Source: Annona cherimola (taxonomy: Eukaryota > Streptophyta > Magnoliopsida > Magnoliales > Annonaceae). Taken from it: a stretch of DNA of 64,000 nt. Location of the stretch: positions 38,089,676 through 38,153,675 of the forward strand of contig CM059977.1 in assembly GCA_030490835.1 (NCBI GenBank), in the 5' to 3' direction. Each line of letters begins with the position of its first letter. Positions within the stretch are counted from its first letter, which is position 1. The notes under the pieces were generated by a model. It worked only from the letters and a program-made list of their open reading frames with translations. It did not search any database and was not told the DNA's origin. Positions 10,697 to 20,810 of the stretch are shown one piece after another. A program made the translations under genes and the position numbers.

Positions 10697-12642
10697 TGTA
10701 ATAACCCGACTTAAATATGTTGACTTGACGTCGCATACTGCTGTGGCATGTTGAATTTTTTACCGTTGAATTTTTTACCGTCTGATGTGTCAGTAAAAAT
10801 AGCTGAGGTGGCCGGATTGACTCATTGACTTTGACTTATTGACTAAGGTGGGTAAATAAAATTTCGAGGAAAATGGGATCTCAAATATATTTATTTAAAT
10901 TAATTTATAATTTAAATTAACAAATTGTTGAAATGCTAAGATAGTTAGAAATTATAACAAGTAAATTTGAGGTAGTGGGTTGAATTACATCTTAGTAAAA
11001 TTGGATAATTTTTCTTTTAGCAATTAATCTATGTGGGACCCACAAGAGATAAGATTTGATTTTTAAAATTTAAATTTTAAAATTAATTGCTGAGAGAATA
11101 TTAGGAGGTTGCGATTAAGTAAGGATTTGGGAAATGGAGACGTGTGGATGGAGAGAGATTTTGGAGAATTTTATTTAGGGATGAACTATTTAGGGATGAA
11201 CGGAGAAAGCTAGGAAAAGAGGAATTTGTTGCGGATTGGGAGTGGGAAGAGAAGAAATTATTTTCATTCAGAAAATCCCTATGTTTGTTCTACAAAAAGG
11301 TAAGTAAATAAATAATTAAATTCTTTTCGAAGCCTCGTATATGCAGGAGAATTAAAAGACTGCAGAGATAATTTAGTGGAATAAATTGATGTATACATTT
11401 TTTTATGAGATGATTGATGATGGAAGATATAGTAACATTATTGTAATATTGAGACACGTGGATGACTTTTTTTTTAAGTTATCTATGCTGAAGTTTGTGG
11501 TTTCAATTAATGTTGTGCGTAACTATTTCTGATAGAAGCTTAACTAGTTGTATATAATGTAATACATCTATATTAATGTCGTTGGGAGTCTAAGCCTTCA
11601 AGGATCGTAATGGGTGGTTCACTATATATATATATAATATATTTTTTTTGGAAGTTTGAATGCTTGAGATCAATGCCTTATAATATTATATATCTTTTTT
11701 TAAAGTTAAAACCTCCTGGACCGTTGCTTTGTAATATATTATATTATATATTCATATATTTTGACGGGAAATCTCTAGAACCAATGTTATAATATATGTT
11801 GTAGCAAGATATAGTGACGAAAAACCTCCAGCACTAGTTGTATATAATATAATATATATTTTTTATTTCATATTTTGGATGAATAATTAAGGAGTCGATT
11901 GTTTGTAATATAATATACAGAGATATATATATTTCTTTCTCTATGGAAGCTTGAAATCTCCAGTGCCGATTATTTATAATGCACATTTTTTTTCTTTTAT
12001 GGAAAACTCAAAATTTTTTGTCCTGGTATTATAATATATCACATATGTTACAGATGAAATTTTTCATCACAATATTATATAAGCGCATGTGGAACTTAGG
12101 CGACCAGGATATAAGGGTTCAGCAAATTCGGAACAACATATAGACATTTTTTATATGTATAAGAAGATTTTTAGTGTTCATCATAGTGTATATAAATTCG
12201 AAGATGTGTATTTTTTATTACATTAAAAATTGTAATTATAAAATATTTATCAAATACTTACAGAGTCAATTCTTTTAATATAAGACATTATATCTTATAT
12301 TAATTTGTATGTTTTAACCGAAACCATCGGTTGTACATAATATGATGTATATTTATATAATTTTTTTTTAAAACAACAAGTTTAAAACTCTCCGGAGAGG
12401 ACCAGTACTTTTTATATACGATAGATTTGATGGAGTCTGAAACTTTCGGGCTTCCATTTTATAGAAAATTAAAAAATATGTATATTATATATAAATAGAC
12501 GAAAGTTAAAGCATCAGCAGGTGGGTATTTATATTGTTGCATATATATATATTACGAAACTTGGTCGATTGTTTATAATAGATAAAATTTTAACAGATGG
12601 AAACAATTATAATGGAAGCTGGGTTGATTCTATTTATGATAC

Positions 12643-12686
<44 letters not shown>

Positions 12687-14210
12687 GGAATTGGAAATCT
12701 CAATGGACCCGGTTCGGTTTTTTAAGATATATTAATATATAATATATATACTTGTGGGAGTTTAACGCTGCTGGACGGGTGCCTCTTATAATATAATATA
12801 TTATCTTATATTGATTGCAAACATCCAGAAACTGGTGCTTTCTATTATATATATATGTATAGTATATTTCTCTGTTTTGTCAAATAAAAATATAAACAAG
12901 GTGCTTGAATTTTATATGTATGTATTGCCAGCATCATTATGGGCTACTGCGCAGATGTAAAAATCGAATATTTTGGGTTGATTTTTAAGTTGCTTTGAGT
13001 TAATAAATCATACCTAATATATATATATTATCACTATGGGTCTATAATAAAATAAATATATAAACAGTATATGTGAGAAATGAAAATTAACTTATGGAAT
13101 GAGATATTAATGTTAATAAATTAATAACAGAGGTATATATTTATAAATGTGATTTAATGCTAGTGGGATGTTTGTGTATATGTTTATATACTTTAGCAGT
13201 TGTATAATTAATTTATATAATATAAATTAATTATTCAATGTTGTAAAACATCTCATTATAAAAAATTCTAAATTGTGTAGGCTGACATTTCGTTTTGCCA
13301 ATAAGGCATAGGGTATGACATATTATAATAAAATGAATATTGGTTAGTACTTGTGATTATTGGAAAATAGATTGATATAGCAAGATATGCTATGTGAAAT
13401 ATTTGGGGATATTCATGTTGATAATTTAACTACTTGCTAGTTATGATGACAGTTTCTTCTTGAATTTATTTAATTAAATTCAATGAGTTGGTTCACCCAA
13501 TTAAATATGGACGGCACATTATTTTAATTGGTAAAATATTTAATTGGGTTAAGATAGTTGTTATGATGATTAAGTGAGAATGATGTGTGTAATCATCATG
13601 ATTATTGCCAAGTGGAACAGAATTGCATATGTGGGACCCCTAGGATATGTGTATTGGTTTTATTTATTTCCTTAGTAGGTCCTATGCATGCTAGAAGGCT
13701 ACTTTGGAATGTCCCTTCATAGGTAGTGTGTTATTACCTTAACGGGCCGTGGTATGTGCCTTTGCGGACTGTGTGTTGTGCCCTAAAAGGTCGTAAGTTT
13801 GCTCCATTATGAGCAGTGTGGATAACCTTACACATTGGATCAATAGTTTGTGCATTTTTTATGGTGCTTCCATGATGTTGTACACCATTATATACATGGT
13901 TTATTTCTTGCTTAAGGAGTTATTTAACTCATTCCTAAGTAATTTAAATTTCAGGAGAGGTGGGACCATCTGGTCAATAATGCGGGTTAATGGGCTGAGA
14001 CGGTGCATCAGAGATATTTTATTTATTTATTTATTTATTTGTTGGCTTGTAATAAATTAATGTGGATTATTTCTACTAACTTAGTGGATATTGTGATTAA
14101 TTTTTGATGTTACTGAATGAAGTATTAATTATTAAATTCATTGAAGCATAACTAATCCGGGTTTGTCATTCAATTAGGGCAGTCAATAACCCTAGGATTG
14201 GGTCGTGAAA
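10697..14210 (+). repeat. 3' LTR of gypsy element
   Basis: This 3.5 kb LTR begins TGTAATAACCCGAC and ends GGTCGTGAAA, matching the 5' LTR along its length. The terminal CA is changed to AA. Small local duplications are present (for example 'aactatttaggg' near 11186 and 'gttgaattttttaccg' near 10751). Confidence 0.92.
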
Positions 14211-14215
14211 AAGAT

Positions 14216-14663
14216 GATTGCAACGAAGTTGAAGGAGGCAAATAGGTCGCCAATGGGGCTGAGCTTTGGGCACTCATTCCAATTGGTGAGGCCGATGATG
14301 AGCTGCGACAAGATGCCTTGGCCACGACTGATGATGAAGAGGTTGTAGATGTTGTCGAGGCCATTGATGGTGGCCACTGTCTCCTTAGTGTTCCTCACCA
14401 CCTTCTCCATGTACACCACCGACTCATTTCTAGCATGGCGAAGGCAGAACTTATTGAAATAGTTGTCGTCGAGTTGTGTTCCATCACGTCAATGGTGAGT
14501 CTAAGCATCTTGGTGGAGGAGGAAGAAGAGTAGGAGGAGTGGACAGTGGTGTCCTCAATGAAGTAGACGAAGATGAGGCAAACATTGGGGTGCTAAGCCA
14601 TGCCCTAGGCATAAGCAAAGGCCTCATCGTCATCGAAGCCCCCCAAGAAGAGGATGCTGAAGT
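14216..14663 (-). pseudogene. CHX cation/H+ exchanger C-terminal fragment (second part)
   Basis: On the minus strand the translation reads ILFLGGFDDDEAFAYA, then in another frame VYMEKVVRNTKETVATI, YNLFIISRGQG and LSPIGDLFASFNFVAII. These are the C-terminal cytosolic motifs of plant CHX transporters (family patterns FFGGxDDREALAYA, VEKVV-GEETVAAIR, DLFIVGR-G, ELGxIGDLLAS-DF). The 5' side continues across the hAT MITE to 15371; the 3' side continues across the gypsy element to 2188. In-frame stops and frameshifts are present. It is a captured fragment inside the MULE. Confidence 0.85.
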
Positions 14664-14671
14664 ACTAAGAG

Positions 14672-15362
14672 TAGGGGTGCAACTTGGGTCAGATCGAGCC
14701 TGAACCCGATTTCCAACAGTATTTGAACTTGCTTTTTCATAACCCGAGCCCGATGAACCTGAACCCGATGAACCCGATTTGTAAATATGATAGGGTTAAG
14801 GTTCAAGTAAACACGGTCCTGAATTCTCATTTTGTATTTATTATAAAATATATTATATACAAAATATTTAAATAATATTTCTTTATATTTTACGTATTTA
14901 TGTTATTTATATTCATGTTTAAATACATGTTTGGCATATTGTAATTATATTATAAATAAATTGTATTATTTTCAATTATATTTATCTTTTATTTTTATCA
15001 TTTACTTTTACATCCATTAATTTTATTTCTTTATCTTGTTTTTATGTTAACTTTTTTCTCAAAACATTCTTCATATTGCTATTTTTTAAAAAATATTGTA
15101 GTTTAATAATATATTATTATGTTTACTTATATGATTTGTTATTATTATATATTTATATGAAATTTTAAACTTATCGCTCTTAAATAAAAATATAAATTTA
15201 TCAACATAAATTCCAACTCAAAACTTAACCCAAATCTGATTTTCAAAAATAGGGTTAAGGTTTAAGTTTTATAAATAGGGGGTTAAGGTTAATATTTTAC
15301 AAATAGGGTTAGGATTAGGGTTGAGGTGAACCAAAGTTTCATGAGCTTGAGTTGCACCCCTA
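14672..15362. mobile_element. Non-autonomous hAT element (MITE), 691 bp
   Basis: Ends are TAGGGGTGCAACTTGGGT and the inverted form (GTTGCACCCCTA). The flanking octamers actaagag (14664-14671) and actgggag (15363-15370) agree at 6 of 8 positions, fitting the 8 bp duplication of hAT elements. Inside, the left end has repeated 'aacccgatgaac' phrases and the right end 'aatagggttaagg' repeats, typical subterminal repeats; the middle is AT-rich with no coding. Its TIR equals that of the hAT element at 61187. It interrupts the CHX fragment. Confidence 0.85.
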
Positions 15363-15370
15363 ACTGGGAG

Positions 15371-15815
15371 ACCTAACTAAGGGGGGTAGAGGAGGTGATG
15401 CAGTTGGTTGTGCCACAAAGGCCACGGTCAATGAGTATGCCGATGGAGCAAGGGGCGTTGGCAAGGATGGAGTTGATGGTGTGGAAGGCAAGGTTGGTGT
15501 ACTTCATGATAGCATCGATGGTTTGCTCCTTATGGAAGGGAAGGAGATGAAGGCAACGTGCTTGTCCTCTCTTGTAGATCATAGATGTCCTCAAGCACGA
15601 AGTAAGGGGAGATGGAGGTGAGGGTAGAGGTGAAGACACCAAGGGAGCGTTAGTTGTCAAAGATGTGGTGATCTTATCAGAGGTGGCCCGTGTATGGTTG
15701 ACAGGGGAATCACTGTGCTTGCAGGAGTTCTGGGTGATCGTCATGGCGGAGGAGTGACTAGTGAGCTCAACAAGGTGGAGGGCAAAGATAGGGATGGTGG
15801 AACACTTAGTGGGTG
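15371..15815 (-). pseudogene. CHX cation/H+ exchanger C-terminal fragment (first part)
   Basis: Minus-strand translation in shifting frames gives PIFALHLVELTSHSSA, FTSTLTSISPYFVLEDI, FHKEQTIDAIMKYTN and NAPCSIGILIDRGLCGTTN. These match the plant CHX sequence around CxxALHLVELTxR, TAIS-hEDIC, PFHKxQxxDG and NAPCSVGILVDRGLGG. The membrane transport domain (N-terminal two thirds) is absent, so the captured piece was only the regulatory C-terminal tail. It is broken by stops and by the MITE at 14672-15362. Confidence 0.87.
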
Positions 15816-15839
15816 GGTGGCTTTGAGGAAGTTAATGAT

Positions 15840-16030
15840 GTTGTGATGGAGCAAAAGTATTTTTGTCATCGCATATGACTTGACGAAGGTCTTCTGACAT
15901 CGTGAGGGAACAAATTTTAAGATACAAAGACTAAAACTTAGTAACGTCAAAAATGCTAAAATGTAAACTTCGGCATCCAAAATACTAATATACAAAGTTA
16001 AAAGGTTTATGACGCAAATTTTCTCTATGA
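15840..16030 (-). repeat. Right terminal inverted repeat of composite MULE
   Basis: The reverse complement begins GAGAAAATTTGCGTCATAAA and continues 'actttgtatattagtattttggat', matching the left arm at 1260-1430 and the outer arms of the patellin Pack-MULE. Confidence 0.7.
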
Positions 16031-16039
16031 AGCAATTCA

Positions 16040-16550
16040 TCACCATAGCTATGAATTTGATTTATAATTTCTTTTCACACTTAAAATAAATTTTGAATAA
16101 ATCAAAAATCATACATGAATTTTTTTTAAATTTCCTTCAAAGAGATTGCAATTTTGTCATCCTTACCTATGCATTCCCTTGAAATTCAAGAGCCAATGTA
16201 TCCCATGCCTCTTTAGATTTCTTTGCTACAACAATCCTTGAAAAATACTAACTATGGCTGCTTATTAAATAAAAGAAAGAGCCTTATAATCTTTCTTTTT
16301 TTATTATACAACTGTTCAGTTTGCTCGCATGTGTGAGAATCACTTTCAGGTGGATATACATAGTCATTCTCAACGAAATCTTACAAATCTTATAAAACAA
16401 AGATGACTTTCATCTCTAATAAAAAAGGATGACTTTCATCTTATTGCACCACAAATTATAATGCTCACCATTAAAAATAGGAATATCAGACTAAGTGACA
16501 CTTAAACCCATTCATATTAGTCATGCTAAGTCAAGAAAATGAACTTTTTT
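16040..16550 (-). pseudogene. Copia gag, N-terminal half
   Basis: On the minus strand this reads PIFNGEHYNLWCNKMKV (near 16470), then SKEAWDTLALEFQGNA (near 16180) and YGDEL at the MULE junction (16045). This is the copia gag domain (family patterns NYxxWxxxM and AKEAWDxL). Stops are present. It joins to 1-1250 once the MULE is removed. Confidence 0.85.
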
Positions 16551-16690
16551 TCTCAAATAAACCAATGAGCACCTCACAAACACAAGTTCTTAACTGAAGT
16601 AATAACATAAACACCTTGCAATCAATTTAAAATAGCTAAAATGCTTATAAATCAAACCTGAAATTTAAAGATTTAGCTCAAACATCTCTG

Positions 16691-16702
16691 GCTTTGATAC
16701 CA
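16691..16702 (-). promoter_or_regulatory. Primer-binding site of minus-strand copia element
   Basis: The minus strand reads TGGTATCAAAGC, the classic initiator tRNA-Met PBS, directly inside the LTR end. Confidence 0.88.
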
Positions 16703-16955
16703 CAATATCTTGTAGTTCATGCTTATATAAAAAATTTCATAAACAACTCCTCAACACCTTACAAAACACACAAAAGTGAAGAAAAAACAGAGCATCTGCT
16801 CAAAATAATCTCAGATGCATTGAATAAAAATTGAGGTACATTACAAAGACCTCATTTTATACATGAATTAAAAATTGAAGCACCTCCTCATCCGCACCTA
16901 AAAAGCTCCACTACAACAATACCTCATTACCCATCATCTTCAAATAGTTTGGAGC
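16703..16955 (-). repeat. 5' LTR of minus-strand copia element
   Basis: The minus strand contains 'gaggtgcttcaattttta...gaggtctttgtaatgtacctca...catctgagattattttgagcag...ttgaggagttgtttatg'. It is homologous in inverted orientation to 16960-17206 and to 25966-26223. The outer end near 16955 is not sharp. Confidence 0.7.
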
Positions 16956-16959
16956 ATGT

Positions 16960-17206
16960 AGCATCATGGGGTCCTATTCTTTAGATAATCAATAGTGAGA
17001 TAGTGTTGTAATGGGGTTTTTTAGGTGCAAATGGAAAAGTACTTTGGTTCTTTGTATTCAAGGATGTACCTCACTTTTCATTCAAAGCATTTGAGATTAT
17101 TTTGAGTCGTAGCTCTTTTTTTCCTCTTCACTCTTGTGTATGTTGTGTGTATTGAGGAGTTGTTTGTGAGGTTCTTTGTAGGAGCATCACTTGCAAGATA
17201 ATATTA
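16960..17206 (+). repeat. 5' LTR of plus-strand copia element
   Basis: This matches 25966-26223 ('ggtactttggttct', 'aaggatgtacctcacttttc', 'catttgagattattttgag', 'gttgaggagttgtttgtgaggtt'). The outer start is uncertain. A decayed PBS (tagtattagagac) follows at 17207. It is head to head with the LTR at 16703-16955. Confidence 0.75.
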
Positions 17207-17219
17207 TAGTATTAGAGAC

Positions 17220-17545
17220 AAAGATTTCAGAATCGAAGCTTTAAATTTCAATTTTGCTTTTACAAATTTTTTAAGTATTTCAAATTGCCTGCAAGATGTT
17301 TGTGTTACTACTTCAATTAAGAATCCGTGTTTGTGAGGTGTTTGTTAGTTTATTTATGAGGATATATTTCATATTTTTACTTGGCGTGGCTAAGTTAAGT
17401 GCTACTTAGCCTAGCCCTCCTATTTCTAATGGTGAACATTATAATTTTTAGTGCATTAAGATGAAAACCACCTTTATTTCACAAGATTATGGGATTTTCC
17501 TGAGAAGCTATGCAAATCCACCTAAAAGGGGTCCTCATACACGTG
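17220..17545 (+). pseudogene. Copia gag start of plus-strand element
   Basis: Decayed gag with 'ccctcctatttctaatggtgaacattataa' (P-x-S-N-G-E-H-Y-N) near 17415 parallels the minus-strand copy at 16470. It is interrupted at about 17545 by LTR DNA and resumes at 23165. Confidence 0.7.
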
Positions 17546-18596
17546 TGTAATGCCCGTTACCTAGTCATCCTCAATGAGTAGTCAACGACGTCAAGTGACC
17601 TAAAAAAATTCGCCAATATCTCTCCACAACCTATAAAGGGGTGGTGTAAAATATAAGACATGTTATTCATAACCATATCAATTTCATTCCAGAATAAACA
17701 TTTAGCTCTGCATTCATACATTTGCAGTATCATATTATAAAGATATCCATATAGTAAGAAAATCTTCATACACAATCATTACATAATAAGGCAGCCCAAA
17801 AGGCTATCATATATATATATATATCTACTGTAAAATATAGAAATATATATAATAATAAATAAATATTTAAGTTGACTGCTCAAAATTCACGTAGGATATT
17901 TTACGTGGTGAGGATTGACCCTTTGACCAACTGGGCTAAATGGTTAATAATGGGTTTTGCCCAATTTTTATTTTTATATGCTATGGTTGTATTTTTATTT
18001 TTATTTTTTATATTATTTTGGCAACTTGTGTAGCTCAGCTAGCATACAGATGGTCCAGAAGTCATAGTGGTCTATGGTTCGAGTAGGGGATTCCACAGAA
18101 AAATAATGATTTTTTGCAATTTTGCCTTCCCAGGCTTATGGCCCCGCAAAATAAGATACGATAAATATCCTACCGGATAAGATATGACTGGAATTGAATT
18201 TAAAGTGATAAAATTTTTATGATTTATTCCTTCCTTAGAATTTTAAGAGACTTACAAGAACCTTTTATAAAAAAGGTTGGGAAGTTGATGACGTAGGAAA
18301 GGGTTTGGAGCCAGAGTTGTGGAAGGAAAAAAACTTTTGAGGCAAGTAAATTTTATTTGGTAATTGATTTTAAGCTCAAAATTAATTATTATATGCCTTG
18401 ATTATTATTTTTGCATAGTTATTGCAGAATATGTTAATGAAATATTTGGATAGTATATTTAGCATAAATAATATTACATAGAATTGCAGGAACATAAAAT
18501 TATATGCATGAAAATTTTATCTCAAATATTTATTAGTTGTATGAGATGCTAATTTCACATGGAGAATAAATGTATTTATGTATCTGGTAAATAGTA

Positions 18597-18622
18597 ATAA
18601 TAATAATTATTATTATTATTAT
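18597..18622. repeat. (TAA)n/(TTA)n microsatellite
   Basis: A short run 'taataataataattattattattatta' forms a small palindrome. Confidence 0.8.
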
Positions 18623-18767
18623 GCGCAAGTAAGTAAGTGAATTTCTAACGGTGAACAGTGCGGGCAACACGGTGAGCAAGAACTGGGAGTCTGTGCAGAC
18701 ATATACCGTTTGGAATGCGTACATGCCCGTGCCTTGGTTGTGGAGTATATACAGTTATATATTATAG

Positions 18768-19046
18768 GTGTGTTTGAGAATAGTCAAAACTTTTCATTAA
18801 AAGTTTCGAATAGTAAAAGTTGTCAAATGATGTGATATGATAGAGGTAATGATGAGTAGTAAAGATAATAAAATTAAAATAGATAAGTTAGTTATTTGGG
18901 TAGTTGTGTAGAAATGATTGAAAAGTAGGGTAGTTATATAGGAAAATGTGAAAAAATAATTAAAAAATATGATGGTTGTGGAGAGTGAAAAATTTTAAAT
19001 TGAAAAATTTTAACTTAATATTTTTTAACTGTCGCTGAACATATCT
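18768..19046 (+). mobile_element. MITE, GTGTGTTTGG family, copy 1
   Basis: This ~280 bp AT-rich sequence has phrases shared with copies at 32301-32570 (inverted) and 36317-36600: 'gtcaaatgatgtgatatgatagaggtaatg', 'agttgtgtagaaatgattgaaaagta' and 'gtgaaaaattttaaattgaaaaattttaac'. The best-preserved ends (36317 copy) are GTGTGTTTGG and CCAAACACACC. Confidence 0.7.
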
Positions 19047-19601
19047 TATATATACACTTTTGACTTTTGAGAAAGAAGGACCGAGCATTAGCATTTAATG
19101 GGGGAATTTGCGCCATACCCCCTCTAAGTTTGCGTATTAGCATTTTAGACCCCGACGTTTGTGTATTAGCATATTAGACCCTAATAAGTTTCATCATTTT
19201 CATTTTAAACCCTCCGCCCTAACGCCGCCTGTCATGCACCATCTGGTTGTGTGCGATGACGAAAATACCCCTCAATAAAATAAAATCACAGCAGCGGAGT
19301 GCATTGCGCATTAACCCACTGATCCGCATTAACCCACCAATAATAATTACTTCTAGGCCGCTCTCTTCCCGGTCTTTCCTCCATTTCTATTCTCTTCTAT
19401 TCTTTAAAACTTCTGCTTTTGCTACTGCTACACTTCGAAGAAAAGACTTATACAGACTCATTTCTTCCTTTTTCCCCTTCCAAATCTACGGCATTGCATT
19501 TTTAATCCGACTTCCTCCTCTTTCTATTTCCTCATTTGCTGCTGCTGCTGCTGCATTTCACCCAAAATCTCATCTTCCAAATCCCCTCTAAATCTCCTTC
19601 A

Positions 19602-19715
19602 ATGGAACCTACTGCGCCCCAACAAGCAGAAGCACCCAATTCGACACCCAAGTCCTTCAAGAAGAGCTTCGTCTCTTCCCTCCTCGAGGCTGCCACTCTT
19701 CGCTCCCAATCCTTC
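19602..19715 (+). pseudogene. Captured patellin-like (SEC14) N-terminal fragment, left arm
   Basis: An ATG at 19602 starts MEPTAPQQAEAPNST, then KSFKKSFVSSLLEAATLRS. The KSFKK-x-V-SLxEAATLRS block is the conserved start of plant patellins, SEC14-domain phosphoinositide-binding proteins of the plasma membrane and cell plate. The homology stops after about 38 residues; the SEC14 and GOLD domains are absent. A pyrimidine-rich leader with GCT repeats (19540-19556) came along with it. Not a functional gene. Confidence 0.75.
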
Positions 19716-20202
19716 TTTACAAGGAAAAAGTGCTGCAAAGAAAAAGTGCCAATGCCACCCATCGTATACTTAAATCTTCTTCTTTAATAGAGATGCATCC
19801 AGGAAATCTATCATCATCATTATATTACAAAATATATCAAGTTGTCCTTGCAAGTTGCAATCGCCCTGCATATTATAAAATATAGTGAGGCCCTTTTACA
19901 ATTGGCTTGCATATCACAAAATATACCGAGTTGTCCCCACAACTGGCCTGTGGATATTACACAAACTTGAATGCCAGCCATGCTTCGACAAACAAAAATG
20001 TATCACAGTCTAAGAATGAATATGTTCAGTACCAATTACAAGTGAGCAACAGAACATTCCGCACTTCATTTTCATAGTTCATTAAAAATGTAACACAGAC
20101 TCAGGATGAAGATGTCCACTAGTACAAGTGAGCAACAGAACATTTCGCGCTTCATTTTCACAGTTCATTGGTACCCAATGTAATCAAAACCAGTGGATGG
20201 AA

Positions 20203-20300
20203 AGTGGCAGCCTCGAGGAGGGAAGAGACGAGGCTCTTCTTGAAGGGCTTGGGCGATGAATTGGGTGCTTCTTCTTTTTGGGGAGCAGTGGGTTCCATTG
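20203..20300 (-). pseudogene. Captured patellin-like N-terminal fragment, right arm
   Basis: The inverted copy on the minus strand reads MEPTAPQKEEAPNSSPKPF then KKSLVSSLLEAAT, a few residues different from the left arm. The similarity ends at 20203, where the unrelated centre begins. Confidence 0.72.
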
Positions 20301-20810
20301 AAGGAGATTTAGAGGGGATTTGGAAGATGAGATTTTGGGTGAAATGCAGCAGCAGCAGCAAATGATGAAATAGAAAGAGGAGGAAGTTGGATTAAAAATG
20401 CAATGTCGTAGATCGGGAAGGGGAAAAGGAAGAAATGAGTTCGTACGAGTCTTTTCTTCGGAGTGTAGCAGTAGTAGTAGCAGAAGCAGAGGTTTTAAAG
20501 AATAGAAGAGGATAGAAATGGAGGAAAGACAGGGAAGAAAGCGGCCTAGAAGTAATTATTATTGGTGGGTTAATGCGGATCAGTGGGTTAATGGGCAATG
20601 CACTCCGCTGTTGTGATTTTGTTTTATTGAGGGTTATTTTCGTCATTGCACGCGACCAGACGGTGCATGACAGACGGCGTTAGGGCGGAGGGTTTAAAAT
20701 GTAAATGGTGAAACTTATTAGGGTCTAATATGCTAATACGCAAACGTCAGGGTCTAAAATGCTAATACGCAAACTTAGAGGGGGTACAACGCAAATTCTC
20801 CGCATTTAAT

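Larger units (their letters stand above)
2189..14210 (+). mobile_element. Ty3/gypsy LTR retrotransposon, full length, decayed
   Basis: This 12.0 kb element has two LTRs of about 3.5 kb, a primer-binding site, a polypurine tract and a complete gag-pol order (gag, zinc knuckle, protease, RT, RNase H, integrase). Domain order and very long LTRs suit the chromovirus Tekay/Del group; the end of pol (PEQPMRILDRRD, then ASWELEEEMR) resembles the short chromodomain-like tail of that group. The left LTR starts TGTAATAA and the right LTR ends GTGAAA where the left ends ATGACA. Flanking pentamers aatat (2184-2188) and aagat (14211-14215) are a probable 5 bp target duplication with one change. It sits inside the CHX fragment of the MULE. 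Many stops make it non-autonomous. Confidence 0.93.
1251..16039. mobile_element. Composite Pack-MULE (Mutator-like) with CHX and LRR gene fragments
   Basis: The left end (about 1260-1430) and right end (about 15840-16030) are long imperfect inverted repeats. Both begin with an AAATTTGC block followed by repeated 'tagcattttggat / taacattttagac' phrases, and end in a 'gtgtgtaatgacaaaata'-like block. The same terminal sequence flanks the smaller Pack-MULE at 19101-20801. Between the ends are fragments of two unrelated plant genes (CHX and LRR), the pattern expected of Pack-MULE capture. A degenerate target duplication is possible (agcaatgct at 1251-1259, agcaattca at 16031-16039; 7 of 9 match). 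Host sequence on both sides is copia gag, which makes the insertion plausible. Later insertions inside are the gypsy element 2189-14210 and the hAT MITE 14672-15362; without them the element is about 2.1 kb. No transposase is seen. Confidence 0.75.
19101..20801. mobile_element. Pack-MULE with patellin-like gene start in both inverted arms
   Basis: The element is flanked by a perfect 10 bp target duplication, gcatttaatg (19091-19100 and 20802-20811). Its ends are GGGGAATTTGCG and the inverted GGAGAATTTGCG. Two arms of about 598 bp (19101-19698 and 20203-20801) are near-identical inverted repeats around a 504 bp centre. The outer ~160 bp match the termini of the MULE at 1251-16039. The inner arms carry a 5' leader and the first coding bases of a patellin-like gene. 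No transposase is present. Confidence 0.92.

Noticed and set aside
18020..18095. Functional tRNA gene
   Set aside because: A-box and B-box words are present, but the stems do not pair into a cloverleaf and there is no clear anticodon arm or acceptor stem.
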